Below, piece after piece: positions 46,449-58,400 of a DNA stretch of 64,000 nt. Location of the stretch: positions 1,226,271-1,290,270 of the forward strand of contig JACTAT010000059.1 in NCBI GenBank assembly GCA_014526335.1. Direction: 5' to 3'. Every line of letters begins with the position of its first letter. Within the stretch, counting starts at the first letter, position 1. The notes under the pieces are model-generated. The model worked only from the letters and a program-made list of their open reading frames with translations, did not search any database and was not told where the DNA came from. The DNA comes from Chrysaora quinquecirrha (lineage: Eukaryota > Cnidaria > Scyphozoa > Semaeostomeae > Pelagiidae). Position numbers and translations under genes: made by a program.

Positions 46449-49400
46449 ATGGGACTCAAAATTTGGTTATTTGTGCTTAACGTGTTGCTTACACTTGCTG
46501 AATCAAAAGGTAAATTGTTTCCATTTCTTTGCAAAATTTCAGTCTTACGTAGTTCTTATTTGAAATTCGGTGCTTTAATTTCACTGGATTTTGGTTATTC
46601 GTATAATATTGATTTTTTGTCTCTATTAAAAGAAGAAAGAGTGGCTTTGAGCAGAAAAGTCGTTGGCTCAAGGCAATTTTCTTTTCGAGGGCTACGGTAC
46701 TCAACATTGATGAAAATGCCCATGCTGAGGCGATAAGCGGTTGGCTTGAATTTATGATTGCCCTCTGGCAGAAGCTACAGCCGTTGCGCGACGGAACGCA
46801 GAGACAATGCCTGGCCTTTAGATGATTGCACAGAGGCTAAAATGGGAAAGGGGGTCCAAGGCAGCCCCATCTTCTATTCTATTCACGTAGAAATGCGTAT
46901 TCTATTCACGTAGAAATGCGTCGGGCTTTAGCGAAACGCGTACCCCGATTTTCGTTTGATGGTCGCCTACTACTTTTGTTACTCTCTGTATCTCTTCTCT
47001 GTAAATGAAGCTCAACTTGTAGGTTTTTCTTTTACTTTTTTGCTTTTCACATATACTTTACCTATCATTTGACTCCAGGTATCAGAAGCGGTATTAATAG
47101 TTCCAAGGTAAAACTGGAAGAAGTCACTTTGGATGAAAACAAGGAGAAACCTTCTAATGGTACGTCTTTCTAGAAATCCTAATACAACAAAGGACCCTGA
47201 GAAATATTCAATTTCCCATCAAGGCCCAACACGCTATGAAAAACGAACAGAGTTATTAACTCTGTAACTCCAGGTCAAGGCAAAAGGAATCATGAGGTAT
47301 GGTTATATTGAGAGGAGGGGCTAAATTTGCTTTGCTTAGATTAGCCTTATTCAGTTGGCTGCCTGTATCCAGCAGAGAAACCCATAGGTTGCAAAAACAG
47401 CAAGCGTACCTGTGCCTAGCCTAGCCTAACTTACTAACTGTCACGTCGACGGTTCATTGTTCTGCGGCAGACAAATCAAAACCGGGATGTTTGCTCTTGA
47501 ATATCAGCTTGTTGGCACAAGAAGCATGTCAGCTGTATAGATATCCCCAATCTCTAACCTACTTCAACTAATACTAACTGCTTGCTCACACTAAGGCATT
47601 GCATTTTTCTGCTGAAGCCAGAATGCCGGGTGGAACATAAGTACGCAGTGTTAAAGTCTTTATTTCTCTTCATTTTGTAGCGTTACTTCTTTGCTAACTT
47701 CACTGACATACAGCGCATCTTAAATGTGACTAAACACATTAAATCAAGAACTTAGGCTGAATGCAAGATAAAGGAGACCTTCAGGTGACTCGCGGAGAAT
47801 GCAAACTAAGTTATTAGCATTGCAAAGGCAGTATGCTTATATTACAACTCCTGTTTCTTTCTAGGTTCTTTAGGTGTTAAAGTATGCGAGAACATTGTTG
47901 ACATTGGATTCTTGTTGGATTCTTCAAACAGCATTCGTGACGACTATGAAAAAGAGAAACTCTTCATTGAAAAGCTTGCTACTCAATTTGGAATATCGAA
48001 GAACGGTTCTCATGCAGCAGTGGTTGTTTTCAGTGCAGAAAACCAAGTGAAAACATTGATTCGTCTTGATCAGTATTACGATATTAATGAATTTATACAA
48101 GGAGTCTCACAGCTACCATTCTATGGATCTGTCACAAGACTTGATCTCGCATTGAAAGAAGCTAATGAATGGTTGTTTACTCAAGAAGCTGGAGCAAGAC
48201 AGGGAGTTAAGAAATTGCTGTTTCTGATAACAGATGGAAGACAAAATCCAGCTTATAAGTTTGGCAAGAGGCTTGATCCTTCTAAACATGCTGATGCGTT
48301 GCATGCTAAAGATATTCCAATTTATGCCATTGGTATTGGCAATAGAATCAAAACATCAGAGCTTGTTACGATTGCAAAATTCCCGAAGAATGTTTACACC
48401 GTGGATAACTTTCAGCAGCTTTTAGACGATGCTTTTATCAAACTTGTGTCAGAGCAATCATGTACTCATCGTTACCGAAAACGTAAGTACATTTAAAATT
48501 GCCGGGGCCTATTTAAAATGCTCTCAGCATTCATTTAAGGCTTAACACAATTACTGACCATTGCACATTGGATAGCGTTTGAATAAAATTTAACCCCTCT
48601 TCCTCTGGGAATATTGACTTATACCTTGAGTATATTGTGTCGAACTTCAACATCTCAACGTTTATTGTTCAAAAAAGCAGTGTGGCATGAACGATGTGAA
48701 TCTGGTACAGAGTTTTCTTGGGGCTTTATAAGGGCTTTTTCGTAAAGCAGTCAAGACGTGAGGGGTAGACTCATTATATAAGTCGCACTCTTCGCAAACA
48801 GCAAGGCAGCCTTTTGCAACAGCAACAACTATTTAGTTAAAAAATTGAATTGGATGGCCTTATGCCTAGAGTGGTACTTATCAACTTTATAACGAAAACC
48901 TGGACAAACACCACAATTTTTGGGACACCACAGCGAGTAGCTTTGAGCGACCTATCGAAATCAGATTGGTTTAAGGAGCGAAAACTACGACTCATGGAAT
49001 AAGCCTACGTGAGGGGTATAGTTTTTGTGAACTTGCCACAGTAATATATATATACGTGCTACCAGGGTGTAAAAGGGCCATAGACTAGCCCAGGGTTTGT
49101 TTTTGAAAGGGAGAGGCTCGTTTAGGAAGAGAAATGGACCCTTAAGACGAGAAACAGTTTGGGTAATTCCGGGGTATTTAATAACATTTCGTTTCAAATT
49201 TTCTTACAGCAGAGGGATCGAATGAAAGCAAGGGGGCACAGACAAAAACAGAGGAAGAAGAATCAAGAACATTCACTAAAGGTATTAGTTATTTCGTTTC
49301 GATCATTAACCTTGCCTTAATACAACTTCAACATATTTTGAAATCTTGAGTCTTTGACACGAAAATTTATAGTCATGAAGACGCTGACACTTGCACAATG

Positions 49401-52400
49401 TTAAGGCAAGATATTAAACGGCGAAAACGGAATTCTAGCCTGCTTTTGAGATCCGTGAGTTGCTGGCTACACTTGCCAACATGTATACGAATTAAGTTCT
49501 CGTTATCGACTTGAGGTTAACTGTGATATCATCTATAACATGATGGTATTCTAAATTTGTTGGATATTCCACCGACCACTACGTTTACTTTTAGGAGAGG
49601 GGTAACAGGGTAGTGGTACCATGGTACCAGAGGGGTTGTACGTGGCACCAAATTCTGAAACAGGGTATAACCTGCTATCTCTATCAATTCATATGTATTA
49701 ACATTTCATTCGATAAAGTTGTTTACTTCGATCAAAATTGGGATTACCTGGTAGCACTGCCTACAATTTGGGTGGAACCTGGTACCAAACCTTGTGGGAT
49801 CGGTACCAAAGAGCCCCTCTTATAGCACTGCGAGCAACGAATCAATGTAGCGAGTTTAAGCTAGTTACTTGTTCAAGTTCGAGTTGTGTCCGCGTTACAG
49901 TATGGGAATGTTAGCTACGTTATGCCTTACATTCAAAGATATAGTATGTAGCAGCCTGGTTACAAGTGGTCTATGAGCGTTCTCTAGGCTTTCTCAACAA
50001 AATTATCTTTGTGTAAGCTTGTTGGCAAGATAAGTACGATTCCAGGCTGACTGCAGTCACATCAAGATTTAATACTACAGTTTCAAAGATTATGCCTCGG
50101 TAACTTCGGTAAAATTCCACTTCTTTCTGGGGCTTCTAGGCGAAGTCCGAAGATGCTCGCGAGGCATCGAAGTATATAGCACTTTGAAGGAGGACGCACG
50201 CCACGCCGAGGCGAGCTTTATAAAATAATTCAAATGATTCAAGTTTACAACTTGCTTTTATTTCTAAAATTCGAACTACTAATGGTTACAGTTTATCATT
50301 TTCATCGATTGTCTGATAGTTGTTTTCATCAAAAGTACAAGGAACAAGATTACAATTTGCTCTTAAAGATTCGTTAATTCTACTCATCATGTTATTAAGA
50401 CATGATGGTAGGCTATCTTTCTTTACGATGAAAACATAATAAACAGGCAAGGCAACTAATGACAATGCCAAGCAAATGCTACTTTCAACTGGTTTCTTAA
50501 CGAATGGTATCACAACCAGAAATAGTGAAAATAAACTCGTGCAGATCGGGTTGATGATCCAGACTTTGATTGGCCTAGGCATATCAGGTTTACGAACCCG
50601 CATGACAATAACACTGAATAATGACAAACCATATTGCATCCAAATAGCAAATGAGAAGTATGCTATGAGGCTTTGTATATCAGTGCCTGGCATGATAATC
50701 CAAAACGAAGTTAAAAGAGATAATGATATGACAGCAGGAATGGGAGTACGTCTGTTTCTATGTATGAAGCATAGAAAGTAAGGAAAGTGTCCTTCTCTTG
50801 CTGCAGATAACAAAATTCTCGCAATTCCAAAAAGTGTTGAATTCAAGGATGCAAAGCAAGAAAATGCTACTGCAAATGGTATCATCATTGCAACCTTTTT
50901 ACCAAGAATCTTCTCAACGAATGTCGTTGCAACAGTCGATGAATTCGCCATTTCCTTTTGTGTTAGCGCAGACATGAGGGCCAAGTTAACTATCACATAG
51001 CATGCAATAACAAATGGAATGGCAGTTATCATTGACAGCCATAGAGTTTTTTCCACGTTTTTTATTTCTTCCGTCACTGATGCAATAAGGCCCCACCCAT
51101 CATAACTCCACAGACCATTATACAGTGCAATGCCAAAACTGCCAATCTCGAACTCTCTTGTATTGTTAAACATGTTGACGAAGTTTTCAGTATGACCAGT
51201 CGATGTTTGCCATATGCCCAATGCAACCAGAAATAACACTGACAGGGTCTGAATGGTTGTAAAAAAGAATTGGGCTTTCCCCGTGAAAGATGTGCTTATG
51301 CAGTTAATTCCAGTGGATATGACAATGGAGATTAGGCCTGTAATTCTTACATACCAAAGCCCTGTTTGACTGTTAATGTCATGAAAGGGTTCAACCAAAT
51401 GTTGTCCAATCGCAAGGGAAAGTATGGCTAATGCAGAAGGAGTTGTTATCAATGACCTAGTCCATACCACGAAAAACCCCATAGCCTCGCCATATGCCTC
51501 TGAGATATAGATGTACTCCCCGCCAACTTTTTTATACATGCAAGACAGCTCACAGTAGCATAGACCGGCGAATATACCAATGCATATTTTAAGAAATCTT
51601 CAGTGGTGGGCCAAAGGGGACATGGGGCCCAATAAATTTTTATAATTTCTTTTTTAACTGCCAGTCCGGAGAAAGTCCAAGAGATGTAGGGGTGGTCTGG
51701 CACCACAATTGCAGGGTAGCTAGCAAATCAAAAGGGCCCTGTTCAGGATGTGGCAGATAAAGTTTATGAACCACTCCACTAATAAAGAATTCATCTTATA
51801 CGCTCAGCCGATATTAGATATTAACTGATAGATGTGCTGAGGGGAACTATGCTTGTATTTCAATTTGAGAAACAAACTTTTGCACTTTTTCGCTGTTTTG
51901 AGTTTAGATGTCTGCAAACTTCAAGGAGGAAGACCAAAACTGCCGCCCACCATGGTTGGGCGGCGAAGAAAATTTTGGTTGCTAGACCCTCTAAAACGTC
52001 TATTTTAGTAATTTGAGCAACTCATCTTTGGAATGAAAGAAATAGTAACCCACGAAAAAGTGATGCAAAACCTTAGAATTTCTAAATAAAACTGAAGAAT
52101 AACCATCTTGTTTGCTATGCGAGATAAGGAGAATGATTTTGTGTGTGGTTCCAGCCGTCGCACGAGGCAAGGCACGAAACGATTGTCATATCCATCCGTT
52201 TTTAGAATTGGCTCACGAAAACTGTAGATATCGGTCATTGTGGGGCCCTACAAAACATCACAGACCAATTCCCTGCTGGCATCAATTATTTCTTTTGGAG
52301 AAGTGAACAACTTTTTTATGTTTTCAATAAAGTTTTGTAGTAAAAATAAAACGTGTTTCAGTTTTATTGTATCGAAACAACTCCAGGTCATTTACTAGAT

Positions 52401-55400
52401 TGGGCAAAGGGCCCAAACAGTGGTGGGCCAATTTGGCAAAAATTGTTGTCAGTGGTGGGCCAGCTTGTGGGGCCTGGTGGGCCAAATGGCCCACCAGTAC
52501 ATATGTTAAAATATGCCCTGGAATATACAAGGAACTCCAGCGATTATCCAAACCATTATAGCCATTCCCATGTTAGTTGTTTCTTTTGCAATTAAGCCCG
52601 GTGATACAAAAATCCCTGAGCCCAGAAGAAGGCTTATAATGAATAAAAGTGTATGTGTAAATCCAAGACTTCGCTGCAACTCTTTGCCACTTTTGATGAA
52701 GATTCTTTCAGTTCCCGCATTATATTCAACTGATATGGTTGAATTTACTAATGGTGAAGACTCTTCATATTTACTAGAGGTTGTACTTTCAACAATTTTT
52801 GACATTTCTGCATCTGTCTGATCATCGAAAAGCTGTTGGCTCAGGCCGTTCAGACACTGACTGTGAGTGAAAGGGAATAAGAGAAAAGGGATTGTACCAT
52901 CCCTCTTCTGTGGTTAATGATCTTTGTCTGGAGTGGTCTGGAGGTCACTGGTATAAGTCTAATCCTACTTCAATAGACCATGGAGAATGTATGGGCTGTA
53001 TGAAATACACGGTCCTCATTTTAGTGCCCTGGAGCCCCCTATATAAAAGCAGGCATCGAAATATAATCTATGGACGGTTTGAAGCTTTGTTAGTGTTTTG
53101 CAAAGAACGAAACTCGTCAAAGAAGAGAAAGAGATTCTTACAGCCTCAGACACGAGAGACAACTTGCGCAAGGTGTCTATAGATTATTATAATGAAATAT
53201 TGTATTTAAATTTCTTACAGCTGATGGATTAAGTGAAAGCAAAGGAGCACAGACAACTACAGAAGAAGAGGAATTACGAACATTCACTCAAGGTATCCGT
53301 TATTTCGTATCAAGCATTTACCTTGCCCTGATACAACTTAAGAATCGGCGCGACAAATTTCTTCCTGTCATTGACAGAGCGATTCGTGGTCATGGTCGTA
53401 TGCTAGGAAAAACTTGCGCCCGCGCAATGCCATGAGGACCGAACTCGAAATTAAATTTTCGAGCTAAGGCAGGATTTGAAACTGCGAGCGCGGAGTTGTA
53501 GTTCGTTTGCTTTACCAACTGAGCTACTGGCGACAGTTGGTAACATGTACAAATTCAGTTCTCATTTATCGACTTGTATAGCTAACAGCGGTATCATCTC
53601 TGACGGTTTCCTGATAGGTCTTAGTGCTAGGAAAATTACCTTCAAGCTGATGTAACCTAACCTGTTCAACTTTGATCCGTGGTACAGTGTGCCAATGTTC
53701 GCTTCTATCTTGTATTGTAACGACAAGTCGAACTCCGAAAGAAGACAGAAATTTGTTCCACTAGGCGAGGTTTCTATTTGTTGAGGTTTACACCTTCACT
53801 TAAAAAAAAAAACCAAGAGAGACAGAGAAAAGTTCGAGATCGCGGAAGTTCGACTTGTCAAGGTTCAACTGTAGTAGCAACCTGATTACAAATGGTCGTG
53901 GTTTTAAGTTCTTTTTAAAGTCTCAAGAAAATGAATGTTCTGTAGCCTTTCTCGACTGAATGATCTTTCTGTAAGCATATTGGCAAGGTATGTACGATTC
54001 CAGGCTTGCTGCAGTCGCATTTAGATTTAAGACTAGAATCGCACAGGTTACAAACAATGGGTTGAATACCTTTTCAAAATTACAAGCGTGAGGATGAGGA
54101 ATTAATATTAAAATGCATTCACTTTCTAAGCGATTGTTGCTTTAATGGAGTTTTGTGTGCCTGTGCACCTAAGCAAAAGGGAGTCGTCTTTGAAATGAGT
54201 GATGGGGTGGTCGCTTTGCTTGGTCCATTTGGTATTTTGTGTTTATGTTGGATCGATATTGGTGACTAATACAGCTGATTTCTTTTCGGGGAATTTTCCC
54301 CAGTAAGCGTCCACTCCCGTACCATTTTAAAGGGTTTAAAGTATTTCTGACAAACATATAGTAATAATGTTGGCCTATAATACATTATTATAGGCCAACA
54401 GTTCCTGGATATTGCAAAGCGTGACGTACCGCTACAGTCATTTGAATTTGTCCTCATCAAAACCAAAAGGCCGGTTCTGTGTAGAGAAAGAGTTCCTTGG
54501 ACTCTTCAATTAGTTTAATTGCTCATCCCGCTGTATCCGGCGAGCTGATTGGTGTTATAAATACAATGCCAACCCAGCTTCACTCTCTGATTTGTGCATT
54601 TCGATCCGCATCTGGGCATAAATTCCGCATTTGTCAATTGTTTCGGGTCTGTTTCTAACGTTTATACTCTGGTGCGTCAGACGGTATGCTTACAGTATGT
54701 TCAAGGATGTTTCCGCTATTTTTGCAGCTTAAAGAATCTTTTCCTTTTCTTCGAACCAGATCGTTCATTTGCAATCCATGTTTCATGAACATGTTTAATA
54801 TAAATGACATTATTTATTCTACATTGACCCCTTTGGTAAACATCCCACGTCTAGGGTTTCTAGGCCAGGGTCCGATGACACCCGCCAAGCACCGAAGTAG
54901 ATGGCGATTTGAATGTGGACGAACGGCGCGCCGAGGCAAGCGCTAAAAATTTATTCAATGATTCAAGTTGACGACTTACTTTTATTTATAAAATTCAAAC
55001 TACTAATGGTTAGATTTTATCATTTTCATCGATTGTCTGATAGTTTTTCTCATCAAAAGTGCAAGGAACAAGATTACATTTCGCTCTTAAAGATTCGTTA
55101 ATTCTACGCATCATGTTATTAAGACATGATGGTAGGCTTTCTTTCTTTACGATGAAAACATAATAAACAGGCAAGGCAAGTAATGACAATACCAAGCAAA
55201 TGCTACTTTCAACTGGTTTCTTAACGAATGGTATCACAACTAGAAACAGTGAAAATAAACTCGTGCAGATCGGGTTGATGATCCAGACTTTGATTGGCCT
55301 AGGCATATCAGGTTTACGAACCCGCATGACGATAACACTGAATAATGACAAACCATATTGCATCCAAATAGCAAATGAGAAGTATGCTATGAGGCTTTGT

Positions 55401-58400
55401 ATATCAGTGCCTGGCATGATAATCCAAAACGAAGTTAAAAGAGATAACGCTATGACAGCAGGAATGGGTGTACGTCTGTTTCTATGTATGAAGCATAGAA
55501 AGTGGGGCAGATGTCCTTCTCTTCCTGCAGATAACAAAATCCTTGCAACTGCAAATAGTGCTGAATTTAAACACCCAAAGCAAGAAAATGCCACTGCAAA
55601 TGGTATCATCAATGCAACCTTTTTACCAAGAATCTTCTTAACGAATGTCGTTGCAACAGTTGATGACTTCGCCATTTCCTTTTGTGTTAGCGCAGACATG
55701 AGGGCCAAGTTAACAATCACATAGCATGCAATAACAAATGGAATGGCAGTTATCATTGACAGCCATAGAGTTTTTTCCACGTTTTTATTTCTTCAGTTGC
55801 AGATGCAATAAGGCCCCACCCATCGTAACTCCACAGACCATTATACAGTGCAATACCAAAACTGCCAATCTCGAACTCTCTTGTATTGTTAAACATGTTG
55901 ACGAAGTTTTCAGTATGACCAATTGATGTTTGCCATATGCCCAATGCAACCAGAAATAACACTGACATGGTCTGAATGGTTGTAAAGAAGAATTGGGCTT
56001 TCCCCGTGAAAGATGTGCTTATGCAATTTATTCCAGTGGATATGACAATGGAGATTAGGCCTGTAATTCTTACATACCAAAGCCCTGTTTGACTGTTAAT
56101 GTCATGAAAGGGTTCAACCAAATGTTGTCCAATCGCAAGGGAAAGTATGGCTAATGCAGAAGGAGTTGTTATCAATGACCTAGTCCATACCACGAAAAAC
56201 CCCATAGCCTCGCCATATGCCTCTGAGATATAGATGTACTCCCCGCCAACTTTTTTATACATGCAAGACAGCTCACAGTAGCATAGACCGGCGAATATAC
56301 AAGGAACTCCAGCGATTATCCAAACCATTATAGCCATTCCCATGTTAGTTGTTTCTTTTGCAATTAAGCCCGGTGATACAAAAATCCCTGAGCCCAGAAG
56401 AAGGCTTATAATGAATAAAAGTGTATGTGTAAATCCAAGACTTCGCTGCAACTCTTTGCCACTTTTGATGAAGATTCTTTCAGTTCCCGCATTATATTCA
56501 ACTGATATGGTTGAATTTACTAATGGTGAAGACTCTTCATATTTACTAGAGGTTGTACTTTCAACAATTTTTGACATTTCTGCATCTGTCTGATCATCGA
56601 AAAGCCCGTGCTGTTGGCTCAGGCCGTTCAGACACTGACTGTGAGTGAAAGGGAATAAGAGAAAAGGGATTGTACCATCCCTCTTCTGTGGTTAATGATC
56701 TTTGTCTGGAGTGGTCTGGAGGTCACTGGTATAAGTCTAATCCTACTTCAATAGACCATGGAGAATGTATGGGCTGTATGAAATACACGGTCCTCATTTT
56801 AGTGCCCTGGAGCCCCCTATATAAAAGCAGGCATCGAAATATAATCTATGGACGGTTTGAAGCTTTGTTAGTGTTTTGCAAAGAACGAAACTTGTCAAAG
56901 AAGAGAAAGAGATTCTTACAGCCTCAGACACGAGAGACAACTTGCGCAAGGTGTCTATAGATTATTATAATGAAATATTGTATTTAAATTTCTTACAGCT
57001 GATGGATTAAGTGAAAGCAAAGGAGCACAGACAACTACAGAAGAAGAGGAATTACGAACATTCACTCAAGGTATCCGTTATTTCGTATCAAGCATTTACC
57101 TTGCCCTGATACAACTTAAGAATCGGCGCGACAAATTTCTTCCTGTGATTGACAGAGCAATTCGTAGTCATGGTCGTATGCTAGGAAAAACTTGCGCCCG
57201 CGCAATGCCACGAGGACCGAACTCGAAATTAAATTTTCGAGCTAAGGCAGGATTTGAAACTGCGAGCGCGGAGTTGTAGTTCGTTTGCTTTACCAACTGA
57301 GCTACTGGCGACAGCTGGGAACATGTACAAATTCAGTTCTCATTTATGGAGTTGTATAACTAACAGCGATGTCATCTCTGACGGTTTTCTGATAGATCTG
57401 AGCGCTATTAACGAAATTACCTTTAAGCTAGTGTAATCTAACCTGTTCAACTTTGATCCGTGGTACAGTGTGCCAATGTCGCTTCTACCTTGTATTCGAG
57501 AATACACTTGAACCTCGACAAGTCGAAATCCGAAAGAAGACAGAAATTTGTTCGATTAGGCGAGGTTTCTATTTGTTGAGGTTTACACCTTCACTTAAAA
57601 AAAAACCAAGAGAGACAGAAAAATGTTCGAGATCGCGGAAGTTCGACTTGTCAAGGTTCAACTGTAGTAGCAACCTGATTACAAATGGTCGTGGTTTTAA
57701 GTTCTTTTTAAAGTCTCAAGAAAATGAATGTTCTGTAGCCTTTCTCGACTAAATGATCTTTCTGTAAGCATATTGGCAAGGTATGTACGATTCCAGGCTT
57801 GCTGCAGTCGCATTTAGATTTAAGACTAGAATCGCACAGGTTACAAACAATGGGTTGAATACCTTTTCAAAATTACAAGCGTGAGGATGAGGAATTAATA
57901 TTAAAATGCATTCATTTTCTGGGCGATTGTTGCTTTAATGGAGTTGTTGTGTGCCTGTGCACCTAAGCAAAAGGGAGTCGTCTTTGAAATGAGTGATGGG
58001 GTGGTCGCTTTGCTTGGTCCATTTGGTGTTTTGTGTTTATGTTTGATTGGTATTGGTGACCAATACAGTTGAATTCTTTTCGGGGACTTTTCCCCAGTAA
58101 GCGTCCACTCCCGTACCATTTTAAAGGGTTTAAAGTATTTCTGACAAACATATAAGTAATAATGTTGGCCTATAATACATTATTATAGGCCAACAGTTCC
58201 TGGATATTGCAAAGCGTGACGTACCGCTACAGTCATTTGGAATCTGTCCTCATCAAAACCAAAAGGCCGGTTCTGTGTAGAGAAAGAGTTCCTTGGACTC
58301 TTCAATTAGTTTAATTGCTCATCCCGCTGTATCCGGCGAGCTGATTGGTGTTACAAACACAATACCAATTCAGCTTCACTTTCTGAGAGGTGCTTTTGGA

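Noticed and set aside
53464..53534. Functional tRNA gene on the minus strand
   Set aside because: A- and B-boxes are present, but the acceptor and anticodon stems do not pair convincingly, and the sequence continues into a SINE body.
55200..55724. 174-codon plus-strand open frame, also at 58997-59521
   Set aside because: It is the exact antisense of the SLC7 coding sequence and is kept in both copies only because the transporter is conserved.
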